From: Arthrobacter sp. FW305-BF8
Lineage (GTDB): Bacteria; Actinomycetota; Actinomycetes; Actinomycetales; Micrococcaceae
Assembly: GCF_021789315.1 (NCBI RefSeq)
Contig: NZ_CP084561.1
Location: 2,418,001 to 2,482,000, forward strand
DNA length: 64,000 nucleotides
Direction of reading: 5' to 3'
Below are positions 7,978-16,477 of this stretch, piece after piece (the first letter of the stretch is position 1; each line of letters opens with the position of its first letter). The notes beneath the pieces are model-generated. The model worked only from the letters and a program-made list of their open reading frames with translations. It searched no databases and was not told the origin of the DNA. The position numbers were made by a program, and so were the translations under genes.

Positions 7978-9624
7978 TTAGTCAGCGAGGTAGGGCTGGC
8001 GCCATTCGCTGGAGGGCGAGAAGTTCTCGTGGATGAAGCGGCCGCTGAGCCAGCGCTGCAGTGCCAGGCGCGAACCGGTCTTGTCGTTGGTGCCGGACGT
8101 GCGGCCGCCGCCGAAGGAGACCTGGCCCATGAGTGCACCGGTGGGCTTGTCGTTGATGTATGTCATGCCCGAGGCGTTGCGCAGCTTGTCCAGGGCGAGC
8201 GAGATGGCGCGGCGGTCGTTGGCAAAGATGGACAGGGTCAGGGCGTAGTTGCTGGTCTGGTCTACCAGGTCCAGTACCGACTCCCACTCGGCATCCTCGT
8301 AGACGTAGACCGTCAGGAGGGGACCGAAGAATTCCTCGCTCATGGTGAAGGCGTGGGGATCGGTGGTCTCGAAGATGGTGGGTTCGACGAACCAGCCCTC
8401 TTCGGGGTGGACGTTGCCGCCGGCCAGGAGGGTGTGGCTCGGGAGGGCCTTGGCCTTCTCGATGGCGGTCTCCAGCTTGCGCAGGGACGTCTCGTCAATG
8501 ACGGCGCCGAGGAACGTCTGGTGCTCGGCCGGATCGCCCAGCCGGAGCGACTTGGTGGTTTCGACGAGTTCGTCCTTGATCCGGGTCCAGATGCTGCGCG
8601 GGATGTAGGTGCGCGATGACGCGGAGCACTTTTGGCCCGAGTACTCGAAGCTACTGCGGATCAGGGCAGCGCGGAGTGCATCGGCGTCGGCGGTGGGGTG
8701 CACCACGACGGCGTTCTTGCCGCCCGTTTCGCCTACGAGGCGGGGGAAGGAGCGGTAGTTGTCGATGTTGTCGCCGGCCTTCTTCCAGAGGCTGCGGAAT
8801 ACGTCCGTGGAACCCGTGAAGTTCAGTCCCGCAAACTCCGGGTGGCTCATCGCCTGGTCGGAGATCGCACGGCCCGAGCCGTGGACCAGGTTGATGACAC
8901 CCGGCGGCAGGCCGGCTTCCTCGAACATCCGCATGAGAACGTCGTTGCTGAGTGCCGCCTTCTCAGAGCACTTCCAGACCACCGTGTTACCCATGAGGGC
9001 GGGGGTGGTGGGCAGGTTGCTCCCAATGGCGGTGAAGTTGAACGGCGTGATGGCCAGGACAAAGCCTTCGAGGCCGCGCTGGTCCAGCGTGTTGCCTTCA
9101 CCCTGCAGGGAGGCAGGTTGGTCGGCGAAGATCTGCTGGGCAAGGTGGGCGTTGTAGCGGAAAAAGTCCGCTACCTCACTGGCGGCATCAATTTCCGCCT
9201 GGTGGAACGTCTTGGACTGGCCAAGAATGGTGGTGGCCACCAGCTCGTCACGGTATTTTCCGGCGGCAAGCTCTCCGGCACGCAGGAAGATGGCGGCCCG
9301 CTCCCACCAGGGAGTCCTGGACCAGTCGTGCTGGGCGGCCAGGGCTGCCTCGATCGCAGACTGGACGACTGCCTCATCGGCGGTGGGGATGCGGCCCAGC
9401 ACCTGGGCGTGGCGGTGGGGAGCCGTGACGTCGCGCAGTTCGCCGGTCATGGACCTTACTCCGTTGATGACGTGCGGCAGCTCGCGAACGCTGGAAGTCA
9501 CCTCGGCGATCACCTTCTTGACGGAGGCTGCTTCGGGGGAGCCGGGGCGGAATTCGCGTGACGGCTCGTTGTACGGGGTCGGCACCTTGAAGTTTCCAGT
9601 AACGCTGACTGATTGGGTGGACAT
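7978..9624 (-). CDS. pruA: L-glutamate gamma-semialdehyde (P5C) dehydrogenase
   Basis: A 548-residue NAD-dependent aldehyde dehydrogenase of the P5CDH group. It oxidises glutamate-5-semialdehyde (open form of pyrroline-5-carboxylate) to glutamate, the second step of proline degradation. Seen: ITPFNFTAIGSNLPTTPAL with V-V-W-K-C-S for cofactor binding, catalytic Glu299 in VGETGGKN, and nucleophile Cys333 in YSGQKCSASSR. C-terminal NDKPTGALMGQVSFGGGRTS is typical of this subgroup. Length is right for a monofunctional enzyme rather than PutA. The start at ATG 9624 has AGGAG upstream. It lies 49 bp after the second GntR gene on the same strand, behind an operator at 10388, and the proline dehydrogenase gene is upstream. 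Confidence 0.93.
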   Translation of the reverse strand: MSTQSVSVTGNFKVPTPYNEPSREFRPGSPEAASVKKVIAEVTSSVRELPHVINGVRSMTGELRDVTAPHRHAQVLGRIPTADEAVVQSAIEAALAAQHDWSRTPWWERAAIFLRAGELAAGKYRDELVATTILGQSKTFHQAEIDAASEVADFFRYNAHLAQQIFADQPASLQGEGNTLDQRGLEGFVLAITPFNFTAIGSNLPTTPALMGNTVVWKCSEKAALSNDVLMRMFEEAGLPPGVINLVHGSGRAISDQAMSHPEFAGLNFTGSTDVFRSLWKKAGDNIDNYRSFPRLVGETGGKNAVVVHPTADADALRAALIRSSFEYSGQKCSASSRTYIPRSIWTRIKDELVETTKSLRLGDPAEHQTFLGAVIDETSLRKLETAIEKAKALPSHTLLAGGNVHPEEGWFVEPTIFETTDPHAFTMSEEFFGPLLTVYVYEDAEWESVLDLVDQTSNYALTLSIFANDRRAISLALDKLRNASGMTYINDKPTGALMGQVSFGGGRTSGTNDKTGSRLALQRWLSGRFIHENFSPSSEWRQPYLAD

Positions 9625-9673
9625 TATCTGGGTATCTCCTCTTGGACGTTCCGGGCCGGTCGGCACGGATTGG

Positions 9674-10348
9674 TTAGTGGGTTTCGAGGCGGCGCTCCAG
9701 CCGGCGGAGGGCGCTGGCAAGTGAGTCCGCGGTGATGGTGGTTGCTGCGGCGGCGTCGCCGGCAACCAGTGCCTGGACCAAAGCTGGCTGCGTGGTCCAG
9801 AGGGTGTTGTCGTTCTGGGCGAGGGCTTCAGTTGCGCCGATGACCTTGTAGGGCCGGCACTGGAGCCAAAGCTGTTCGATGGTGCTGACGAGGACGGGAT
9901 TTCCGGACGCCCGGTACAGGGTCCTGAGGACGTCCTCGTCAAGGTCCAGGGCGTCGATGATGCGGCCTTCCGCAACCGCCTTTTGCATCTTGGCGCAGGA
10001 CGCTTTCATGTCCCCCAGGTCCGGGCGGTTGACCCGGCTGGCGCCCTGGGTTGCGGCCTGTACCTCGAGGATGGTCCGCACGTCGTAGATGTGAATCAGC
10101 TCGGTGACAGTGAACGTCCTGACGGCGGCACCCTTGTGGGGGATGCGTGTGGCCAGCCCTGCCTCTTCCAGGCGCCGGATCGCTTCCCGCACGGGCATGA
10201 CGCTGGTGCCCACCATGGCGGCCAGGTCGCGGACCCTCAGCGGTGATCCGGATTCGAGGGACCCGGTGAGGATGGCGTTCTCCAGTACCTCATACACCTG
10301 GTCAGCCACCAATGTGGGGGTGACTGGACTGGACGTTTGAAGGCTCAT
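9674..10348 (-). CDS. GntR-family regulator, FCD subfamily (paralogue 2)
   Basis: A 224-residue FadR-type regulator. It has a winged helix (TLVADQVYEVLENAILTGSL, GTSVMPVREAIRRLEEAGL) and an FCD domain (ELIHIYDVRTILEVQAA, then LWLQCRPYKVIGATEALA). A longer reading frame would start from a GTG at 10396. That codon lies inside the TGTGATCACA palindrome, so the ATG at 10348, with GGGGAA upstream, is preferred. The gene is placed between proline dehydrogenase and P5C dehydrogenase, in the same direction, with an operator in its own leader. It is therefore the best candidate for the protein that binds the six TGTGATCACA sites, including autoregulation (inference). Confidence 0.88.
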   Translation of the reverse strand: MSLQTSSPVTPTLVADQVYEVLENAILTGSLESGSPLRVRDLAAMVGTSVMPVREAIRRLEEAGLATRIPHKGAAVRTFTVTELIHIYDVRTILEVQAATQGASRVNRPDLGDMKASCAKMQKAVAEGRIIDALDLDEDVLRTLYRASGNPVLVSTIEQLWLQCRPYKVIGATEALAQNDNTLWTTQPALVQALVAGDAAAATTITADSLASALRRLERRLETH

Positions 10349-10387
10349 GGCGTTCCCCGCTCCGCACCGCACGCTCAAAGATTGATA

Positions 10388-10397
10388 TGTGATCACA
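10388..10397. promoter_or_regulatory. TGTGATCACA operator, site 1
   Basis: Perfect palindrome, extended to ATGTGATCACAT at 10387-10398. It lies 39 bp before the second GntR gene and just past the end of proline dehydrogenase, so it is placed to control gntR-pruA expression. The 10-mer is identical in six control regions of this cluster. Confidence 0.75.
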
Positions 10398-10420
10398 TTA
10401 AAGCCTACGGCAAAGCCGGT

Positions 10421-11332
10421 TCAGCCTCCAATGAGGGAGCGAAGGAAGAGCAGGAGGTTGGCCGGCTTCTCGGCCATGCGGCGCATCAGGTACGGATACC
10501 ACTGCGTGCCGTAGGGCAGGTAAACGCGGACCCGGTATCCATCCCGGACCAGTTCATCCTGCAGCTTCCGCCGGACCCCGTAGAGCATCTGGAACTCGAA
10601 GGAGCGCTTGTCCAGCCCCAGCTCGCGGGCGGTGTCCTTGATGACGTCAATGCAGGAGTCGTCGTGGGTGCCGAAGGCTGGATCGGGCAAGTGCTGCAGC
10701 GCCCATCGGGACAGGTACTTGTACTGCTCGGTGACTTCGTCCGCATCGCAGAGGGCGTCTGACGAGGTCTCGTCGAACGCGCCCTTCACCAGCCGGATCC
10801 GCGGCTTGATCTCGACGAAGGACAGCAGGTCCTCAGGAGTCTGCCGCATGCTCGCCTGGATTGCCACCCGCGTGTTCGGGTGGTCAGGAAGGATGCTCTT
10901 GAAAATGGCCAGCGTGTCGCGGCCGACAGAGCTGTGTTCCATGTCCACCTCCACGGTGGCCCCATGCGTTGCTGCAGCGTCCAGGAGCGTCTTCAGGTTG
11001 TTGGCACACTCCTGACGGTCGATCATGATCCCCAGCTGCGACAGCTTCACGGAGACGGTAGAGCCGGGCGCCTGGCTCTGAATGTTCTCGATGGCCCCCT
11101 GGTATTCCTGGGTGGCCGCCTTTGACTGCCCCAGATCCTGAACCGATTCGCCCAGCAAGTCCAGGCTGACATCGATACCCGCCTGGTTGAGGGCCTTGGT
11201 GGCTTTCCAGGCCTCAACCAGTCCGCGGCCGGCGACGTACCGGTCCACGAGGGGGCGGGTCAGCCTGTTCCGTGTGGCAATGGCTTCGAGTTTCTTGTTC
11301 TCTGCGACATGCAGAAGAAGTCTGTTCGGCAT
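10421..11332 (-). CDS. Proline dehydrogenase (monofunctional)
   Basis: A 303-residue FAD-dependent (beta-alpha)8 proline dehydrogenase. It oxidises L-proline to pyrroline-5-carboxylate with electrons passed to the respiratory chain. Family landmarks: VSVKLSQLG near residue 100, VEVDMEHSS, RIRLVKGAFDE, and the C-terminal R-V-R-V-Y-L-P-Y-G-T-Q-W-Y-P-Y-L-M-R-R-M-A that binds the substrate carboxylate. Length fits the short bacterial enzyme paired with a separate P5CDH, not PutA. Start ATG 11332 has AGGA eight bases upstream; the longer frame to 11464 would run through the operator at 11449. It is first in the minus-strand proline unit. Confidence 0.93.
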   Translation of the reverse strand: MPNRLLLHVAENKKLEAIATRNRLTRPLVDRYVAGRGLVEAWKATKALNQAGIDVSLDLLGESVQDLGQSKAATQEYQGAIENIQSQAPGSTVSVKLSQLGIMIDRQECANNLKTLLDAAATHGATVEVDMEHSSVGRDTLAIFKSILPDHPNTRVAIQASMRQTPEDLLSFVEIKPRIRLVKGAFDETSSDALCDADEVTEQYKYLSRWALQHLPDPAFGTHDDSCIDVIKDTARELGLDKRSFEFQMLYGVRRKLQDELVRDGYRVRVYLPYGTQWYPYLMRRMAEKPANLLLFLRSLIGG

Positions 11333-11448
11333 TGTGTACTTCCTAAGAGTCGCCGCGGGCGGACCGCGGTTCCCGGCCGTTCCCTGGATTTGGGTCCGGC
11401 GATTTTTTCTCCAACCCCCTTGCGGGTGTTGTGTAGACCACAGTATGT

Positions 11449-11458
11449 TGTGATCACA
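11449..11458. promoter_or_regulatory. TGTGATCACA operator, site 2 (divergent)
   Basis: Perfect palindrome, extended to TTGTGATCACAA at 11448-11459. It sits between proline dehydrogenase (minus, starting 11332) and the small Cys-rich ORF (plus, starting 11513), so it can serve both directions. Confidence 0.75.
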
Positions 11459-11512
11459 AATCACACAAGAGGGACCAGGAAATTATTTTCAGGCTTCGAA
11501 AGGAATTGATCC

Positions 11513-11605
11513 ATGACTGCAATCCCAGCACCCGTCGCACTGCCTGACGACGATGTCAGCTGCGCTGACGGCTGCTTTTACTGCGCCGGCCCCGAGGCGG
11601 ACTAG
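11513..11605 (+). CDS. Candidate 30-residue Cys-rich small protein
   Basis: ATG at 11513 to TAG at 11603-11605 encodes 30 residues. It opens M-T-A-I-P-A-P-V-A-L-P, continues with D-D-D-V-S, then a compact cysteine cluster C-A-D-G-C-F-Y-C (residues 17-24), and ends G-P-E-A-D. A good ribosome site (AAAGGA, eight bases upstream) and an operator 55 bp upstream argue that it is real. The C-x3-C-x2-C spacing could bind a metal or Fe-S centre, or it could be a leader peptide. No family is recognised. Divergent from proline dehydrogenase, so probably co-induced. Confidence 0.5.
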   Translation: MTAIPAPVALPDDDVSCADGCFYCAGPEAD

Positions 11606-11960
11606 GCGAGGATCTCGCGGATGACCCGCATGGGCGCGAGCGGACCACCGCGCGCTGTTGGAATCTATTTACAACCGCATTACAACGAACCATTGACCGA
11701 TATGTGATCACAGATTACAGTTTTTAGTGTGACTCCAACCACATCCGGCACCCGGCCCCCAAATGGCCGGCCACCCTGGCGCTCAGGTTCAGGGCCAAAC
11801 CGTCAGCCGGCGGCGTCGGCCGCCGGCGCTCACATGATGCGCTGAGGCATCATCTGACAACTTTTGCAGGCGCTGAGCTACCGGCCGACCCTTGCAGATC
11901 ATCTACCATGCGCGGACCGATGTCGTAGTACAGGCGTCCGCTACCCGAAGGAAACGAATT
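11606..11960. other. Intergenic control region before the amino acid ABC operon
   Basis: About 355 bp with no convincing gene. It holds the operator at 11703, a 9-bp GC hairpin (11806-11814 with 11819-11827) and a 7-bp hairpin (11834-11840 with 11847-11853). The hairpins lie between the operator and the transporter start; they could be a terminator for the small ORF or leader structure. Confidence 0.5.
11703..11712. promoter_or_regulatory. TGTGATCACA operator, site 3
   Basis: Perfect palindrome preceded by GATA, about 250 bp before the ABC transporter start and about 100 bp after the small ORF. It probably controls the transporter operon. Confidence 0.7.
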
Positions 11961-12752
11961 ATGGGTTTAAGTTTTGGCACGAAATTGCCGCCTACCGCGC
12001 TTTCGGGGGAGGTTGTGGTTTCGGGGCTCGGCAAGAGTTATGGAGCAGCCCGTGTGTTGTCCGATGTGAATCTGGCGATGAACGAGGGTGAGGTGGTCTC
12101 GATTATCGGGCCGTCCGGGGCAGGCAAGAGCACGTTCCTGCGGTGCCTGAACTACCTGGAAACACCGACCGAGGGCACGATCGAAATCGGCGGCGCCCGC
12201 GTCGTGGCCGGCGGGAAACTGCCGGACAAGGCGTCCCTGGACCACCTCCGCCGGGTGACCGGCATGGTGTTCCAAAGCTTCAACCTGTTCCCGCACCTGA
12301 CAGTGATGGAGAACATCACCCTGCCCCAGCGAAAGGTCCTGGGCGCGAGCAGGGAACAGGCGCAGGACACCGCAGAAAAACTGCTCCAGCGCGTCGGCCT
12401 GCCGGACAAAGCCAAGGCGTACCCCGCCCGGCTCTCCGGTGGGCAGCAGCAGCGCATCGCCATCGCCCGGGCCCTGGCCCTCTCCCCGAAGGTCATGCTC
12501 TTCGACGAACCGACCTCGGCCCTTGATCCGGAGATCGGCCTGGAGGTCCTCGCCGTCATGCGCGACCTCGCCGACGAAGGCATGACCATGCTCGTGGTCA
12601 CGCACGAGATGCACTTCGCCCGCGACGTCTCGGACCGGATCATGGTGATGGGCAACGGCGGCGTGCTGGAGATCGGCCCGTCCGAACAGGTCATGTCGCA
12701 ACCAGAGAACGAACGCACCCGGCAGTTCCTCAAAGCCGTCCTGGACCGGTGA
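11961..12752 (+). CDS. Polar amino acid ABC transporter ATP-binding protein
   Basis: A 263-residue cytoplasmic ATPase of the GlnQ/HisP class. It has Walker A GPSGAGKST, Q-loop MVFQSFNLFPHLT, signature LSGGQQQRIAIARAL, Walker B VMLFDEPTSALDPE and H-loop VVTHEMHFA. The start ATG 11961 has AAGGAA upstream; an earlier in-frame ATG at 11892 lacks one. The gene opens a four-gene PAAT operon and overlaps the next gene by GTGA. Substrate unknown; the setting suggests proline, an N-methyl amino acid or a betaine-like compound (inference). Confidence 0.9.
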   Translation: MGLSFGTKLPPTALSGEVVVSGLGKSYGAARVLSDVNLAMNEGEVVSIIGPSGAGKSTFLRCLNYLETPTEGTIEIGGARVVAGGKLPDKASLDHLRRVTGMVFQSFNLFPHLTVMENITLPQRKVLGASREQAQDTAEKLLQRVGLPDKAKAYPARLSGGQQQRIAIARALALSPKVMLFDEPTSALDPEIGLEVLAVMRDLADEGMTMLVVTHEMHFARDVSDRIMVMGNGGVLEIGPSEQVMSQPENERTRQFLKAVLDR

Positions 12753-13405
12753 CGGCCATGATTGCAGAACTCCTGCCCGCGATTGCCCGCGGCGTCGGAC
12801 TCACCCTCTACGTCACCGGCGCCTCGCTCCTGATCGGCGGGATCATCGGGCTGGTCCTCGTCGGGGCCGCCCGCTCACCGTTCGGACTCGTCCGGGCCGC
12901 CGCGACCCTGTACATCAACATCGTCCGGGTCATCCCGCCGATCACCTGGCTGTTCCTGATCTACTTCGGCCTGCCCCAGTACTCGCTGCGCCTGACCACC
13001 ATCCAGGCCGCGATCATCGGCTTCTCCATCATCGCCTCAGCCTTCATGGCCGAAATCTACCGCTCCGGCCTGCTGAGCATCCCGGACGGCCAACGCGAAG
13101 CCGCCCACGCCCTCGGCCTGTCCACCATCACCACGGTCGGGCACATCATCACCCCGCAGGCATTCCGGGTCGCGCTGCCCGCGATCGCCACCTACGGCAT
13201 CGGGCTCCTGAAAGACTCCGCCCTGGCCTCCACCATCGGCGTCCGCGAAATCACCTACTACGCCCAGCAGGCCGCCAAACAAACCCACGAGGGCCTCCTC
13301 TCGTTCGTCGTCGCCGGAGCGCTCTACATCGTGATCAGCCTTGTCGTCGCCCTCATCTCACGCCGGGTCGACCTCACCCTGCGCCGGAAGATCGGAGTCG
13401 CGTGA
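12749..13405 (+). CDS. Amino acid ABC transporter permease
   Basis: A 218-residue membrane permease of the His/Glu/Gln/Arg class with about five helices. The EAA loop reads G-Q-R-E-A-A-H-A-L-G-L, then I-I-T-P-Q-A-F-R-V-A-L-P. The start is GTG at 12749 overlapping the ATPase stop codon; an ATG at 12758 is an alternative. It pairs with the next permease, which overlaps it in the same way. Confidence 0.9.
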   Translation: MTAMIAELLPAIARGVGLTLYVTGASLLIGGIIGLVLVGAARSPFGLVRAAATLYINIVRVIPPITWLFLIYFGLPQYSLRLTTIQAAIIGFSIIASAFMAEIYRSGLLSIPDGQREAAHALGLSTITTVGHIITPQAFRVALPAIATYGIGLLKDSALASTIGVREITYYAQQAAKQTHEGLLSFVVAGALYIVISLVVALISRRVDLTLRRKIGVA

Positions 13406-14067
13406 TGGACATGCTCACCCAATGGCTGAACTGGCTGCCCAACCTCACCCCCGGCCTGTCCGTCAGCCTCCAGCTGACCGGACTCTCCCTGCTCTTCGGC
13501 TTCCCGCTCGGCCTGCTGTTCGCCGTGATGGCAGCCTCCAAACTCGCACCCCTGCAATGGATCTCATTCCTGTTCGTGGAGATCGGCCGCGGCCTGCCCG
13601 CCCTGGTGCTGCTCTACCTGCTCTACTTCAGCCTCCCCGACGCCGGCATCACCCTGACCTCCCTCACCACCGCGGTCATCGCGCTGACCTGGAACACCGG
13701 CGCCTACGCCTCCGAATACTTCCGCGCCGGGATCGCCTCCGTACCCCTGGGGCAGAAAGAAGCAGCACTCACCTCAGGGCTGCGCGGCTGGACCGGGTTC
13801 CGGCTCATCATCCTGCCCCAAGCCCTCAGGATCTCCACCCCGCCCCTGGCCGGACTCGCCGTCCTCGTCTTCCAAGGCAGCGCACTCGCCTTCGTGATCG
13901 CCGTGCCCGAACTGATGTCCAAAGCCTTCGAAATCGGATCCATCACCTTCGAATACCTCAGCGTCTACCTCCTCACCGCAGTGATCTACGGAACCCTCAC
14001 CCTCGTCTTCCTCGGCCTCGTCCGGGTCCTCGAACAACGCCTCGGCCGCCACCTGCACCGCAACTAA
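13402..14067 (+). CDS. Amino acid ABC transporter permease
   Basis: A 221-residue membrane permease, paralogous to its neighbour. The EAA loop is G-Q-K-E-A-A-L-T-S-G-L, followed by L-I-I-L-P-Q-A-L-R-I-S. The start codon is GTG 13402 (or ATG 13405) within a GTGATG overlap with the preceding stop. It is expected to form the heterodimeric channel of the importer. Confidence 0.9.
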   Translation: MMDMLTQWLNWLPNLTPGLSVSLQLTGLSLLFGFPLGLLFAVMAASKLAPLQWISFLFVEIGRGLPALVLLYLLYFSLPDAGITLTSLTTAVIALTWNTGAYASEYFRAGIASVPLGQKEAALTSGLRGWTGFRLIILPQALRISTPPLAGLAVLVFQGSALAFVIAVPELMSKAFEIGSITFEYLSVYLLTAVIYGTLTLVFLGLVRVLEQRLGRHLHRN

Positions 14068-14136
14068 ACCCGCTCCACCCACCCAACTCAACCCATCGGG
14101 GGCAATCCGCCCCACGATCACAGCAAAGGAACAAAC

Positions 14137-15003
14137 ATGTCCAGGAATTCCCGCACCCTGATGCGCGCACTTTCCGCCGGCAGCGCCGCCGGCCTGCTCG
14201 CCATCTCCCTCAGCGCCTGCGGCGGCAGCAGCACCGCTGGCAGCTCGGCCGACTGCACCCCGGCGCACAAGGACCTCAAAACCATCACCGAAGGCGAGCT
14301 CACAGTCGCCAGCTACGACTACGCACCCGCCACGATCCTGAACGGCGACAGCGTCACTGGAATGGAGGGCGACCTGATCGCCGAGATCGCCAAACTCGAA
14401 TGCCTCAAGGTCACGGTCAGCACGTCGGGGGGCGCGGGAGCAGTCATCCCCTCCGTGCAGTCCAAGCGCGTCGACATCGGCTCCGGAGGCTGGCTGCGCA
14501 CCAAGGAACGCTTGAAGATCGTCCACCTCAGCACGCCGCTGTGGACCGATCCCCAGGCCATCATCTCTACAACGGGCCTCACCAGCGACGACCTCGAAGG
14601 CAAGGTGGTTGGCTCGGTGGCCGGCAACCTCTACAACAACAGCTTGCAGAAGTGGCTGGGAGATAAGTTCAAGATCTACCAGGACGACGAGTCCATCTAC
14701 TCAGACCTCAAAGCAGGCCGCATCAACGCTATCGTGGCATCCGCCGCGTCCGCCAACTACCGGTTCAAGAACGCCCCCATCGAGGGCGCCAAGGTAATCG
14801 ACGTCAAGCCGAACACGCATGTCCCCGAGTTCGCCGCGGTGGGCCAGGTCATGCTGCCGTCCAGCCTGGACAACGAAGCGCTCGGCAAGGCACTGGACGA
14901 GGACATCAAGACACTCCGCGAAAACGGCACCATCAAGAAGATCCTCGAAAAGTACGGACTGGACCCCGCCGTCGGCAAGCCGGGCGCACCCAGCGAGCTC
15001 TGA
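14137..15003 (+). CDS. Amino acid ABC transporter substrate-binding lipoprotein
   Basis: A 288-residue extracellular solute-binding protein, family 3 (SBP_bac_3). The signal peptide ends in L-S-A-C with the lipidated Cys at residue 28. The mature part starts with low-complexity Ser/Gly, then ELTVASYDYAPATILNGD, G-M-E-G-D-L-I-A-E-I-A-K and VDIGSGGWLRTKER. The C-terminal LRENGTIKKILEKYGL is typical. Spacing of 69 bp from the permease and a strong terminator after it mark the operon end. The mature protein carries Cys pairs near residues 41 and 90 that might form a disulfide. Confidence 0.88.
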   Translation: MSRNSRTLMRALSAGSAAGLLAISLSACGGSSTAGSSADCTPAHKDLKTITEGELTVASYDYAPATILNGDSVTGMEGDLIAEIAKLECLKVTVSTSGGAGAVIPSVQSKRVDIGSGGWLRTKERLKIVHLSTPLWTDPQAIISTTGLTSDDLEGKVVGSVAGNLYNNSLQKWLGDKFKIYQDDESIYSDLKAGRINAIVASAASANYRFKNAPIEGAKVIDVKPNTHVPEFAAVGQVMLPSSLDNEALGKALDEDIKTLRENGTIKKILEKYGLDPAVGKPGAPSEL

Positions 15004-15022
15004 TTTCAGGACGAGCCGGAAG

Positions 15023-15059
15023 AAAGGGCGGTTGGATCAATGGCTCCAACCGCCCTTTT
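15023..15059 (+). terminator. Rho-independent terminator of the amino acid ABC operon
   Basis: A perfect 14-bp stem (15023-15036 with 15045-15058) with an 8-nt loop, ending in TTTT. It lies 20 bp after the stop of the binding-protein gene. Confidence 0.85.
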
Positions 15060-15177
15060 GTGCTCCCAGTCTCCGTTGGCATACGCCGCTGGACGGGCGC
15101 CAGGTTCCATTCATGGCCCGGGCAGTGCGTCGGAACTAATCCGCGTAGGTCCGATTCTGGAGCAGCTCTTAACGAGG

Positions 15178-15208
15178 GCACCCGCGCCGAACATTTCGGC
15201 GCGGGTGC
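15178..15208. terminator. Hairpin after the M20 amidase gene
   Basis: A perfect 14-bp stem (15178-15191 with 15195-15208) and 3-nt loop, 22 bp past the minus-strand stop at 15230. No U-tract. Probably terminates the amidase / oxidase unit. Confidence 0.6.
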
Positions 15209-15229
15209 TGGGTTCTGAAGTGAGGAGGA

Positions 15230-16477
15230 TTAGGTCATGAGCCCCTGCAGGGCGTCGGCCAGGGTTTGGGCGCCGGTTTCGGCGTCGTCATCCACGACGT
15301 GTTCCTCCGGCGAGTGGGACACGCCGCTCGGGTTCCGGACAAAGACCATGGCGGTCGGCACAAAGGGTGCCAGTACGCCGGCGTCGTGTCCGGCCCCGGT
15401 GTCCAGGACGGGGGCCTGCGGCAGGGCGAGCTGCAGTTCCTTCTGCAGAGCAGGATCGAAGTGGACAGTCGGGCTCAGCGATTCCTCGCGCAGCTCGACG
15501 CTGCAGCCTTCCTCGGCCGCGATGACCCGGGCCTGTGCGTGGATGCTTTCCACCACGGCCGCCGTCACGGCGTCGTCGGGGTGCCGGACGTCGAGCCAGA
15601 AATCAACGCGCGAGGCGATGACGTTGGTCCCGCCGGGCACCGGCTGGAGGCGTCCCACTGTCGCCCGGGCGGGGGCCTGGTTCCGGGCGATGTCTCGGAT
15701 GGCCACCACCATCCTGGAGGCCGAGACCATGGGGTCATGCCGGTCCGCCATCAGCGTGGTTCCGGCGTGGTTGCCCTGGCCATGGACGCTCAGCCGCCAG
15801 CGTCCGTGTCCCAGGATCGACGACGCGATCGCGATGGGCTGGTCCAGGTCGATCAGGCCGCGGCCCTGTTCGACATGCAGTTCGACGAAAGCACCGATCT
15901 GGCCCAGCAGTTTCTCGTCACGGCCCACGAATCGCGGATCCAGGCCGTTGGCCCGGGTGACGTCGGCGAAAGTTGAGCCGTCCGGGTCCCGCAGGTTACG
16001 GGCCTTGTCCGGATCAATGGCACCTGTCATCAACCTCGAACCCAGGCAGGCGACGCCGAACCTGGATCCTTCCTCCTCCGGGAAGACCACGACGGCGAGT
16101 GGCCGGGTGGGGGTCGCCGTGCGTGCCTTGAGGATGTCGACGGCCACCAGAGCGGAGGCCACGCCGAGCGGGCCGTCGAAGGCTCCGCCGCCGGGCACCG
16201 AATCGAGGTGGCTTCCGGTGACCAGGCTGTTGCTGCGGTCCCCGCCGGGCACATCCCACCAGGCCCAGATGGCGCCGTTGCGGTCCGTTTCCACGGTGAG
16301 GCCGCGTTTGGTGGCCTGTTCGATGAACCAGCTGCGCAGGTCCAGTTCGGCGGTGGAATACACCGGCCGCGTGTAACCGCCGCGGAGCGCATCCGCGCCG
16401 GTGGCTGCAATCTCCGACAGCAGCCCGGTCACCGTTGCGGTTGACGCCGGGGGCAGGGGAGCGGTGCCCGGGGTCAT
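15230..16477 (-). CDS. M20-family amidase (allantoate amidohydrolase / N-carbamoyl-amino-acid hydrolase type)
   Basis: A 415-residue Zn/Mn-dependent amidase of the hydantoinase/carbamoylase group. Metal ligands are visible in GSHLDSVPGGGAFDGPLGV, F-P-E-E-E-G-S-R-F-G, ELHVEQGRG and GVSHSPEEHV. A dimerisation-domain segment HGRWRLSVHGQGNHAGTT lies mid-protein. The family removes carbamoyl or ureido groups from amino acids. The ATG at 16477 forms an ATGA overlap with the stop of the sarcosine-oxidase-like gene, so both are made together. The likely logic is that one enzyme frees an N-methyl amino acid and the other oxidises it (inference). The exact substrate is unknown. Confidence 0.82.
   Translation of the reverse strand: MTPGTAPLPPASTATVTGLLSEIAATGADALRGGYTRPVYSTAELDLRSWFIEQATKRGLTVETDRNGAIWAWWDVPGGDRSNSLVTGSHLDSVPGGGAFDGPLGVASALVAVDILKARTATPTRPLAVVVFPEEEGSRFGVACLGSRLMTGAIDPDKARNLRDPDGSTFADVTRANGLDPRFVGRDEKLLGQIGAFVELHVEQGRGLIDLDQPIAIASSILGHGRWRLSVHGQGNHAGTTLMADRHDPMVSASRMVVAIRDIARNQAPARATVGRLQPVPGGTNVIASRVDFWLDVRHPDDAVTAAVVESIHAQARVIAAEEGCSVELREESLSPTVHFDPALQKELQLALPQAPVLDTGAGHDAGVLAPFVPTAMVFVRNPSGVSHSPEEHVVDDDAETGAQTLADALQGLMT

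Noticed and set aside
10349..10396. N-terminal extension of the GntR regulator from GTG 10396
   Set aside because: The start would lie inside the conserved TGTGATCACA operator and the extra residues do not match GntR proteins; ATG 10348 has a ribosome site.
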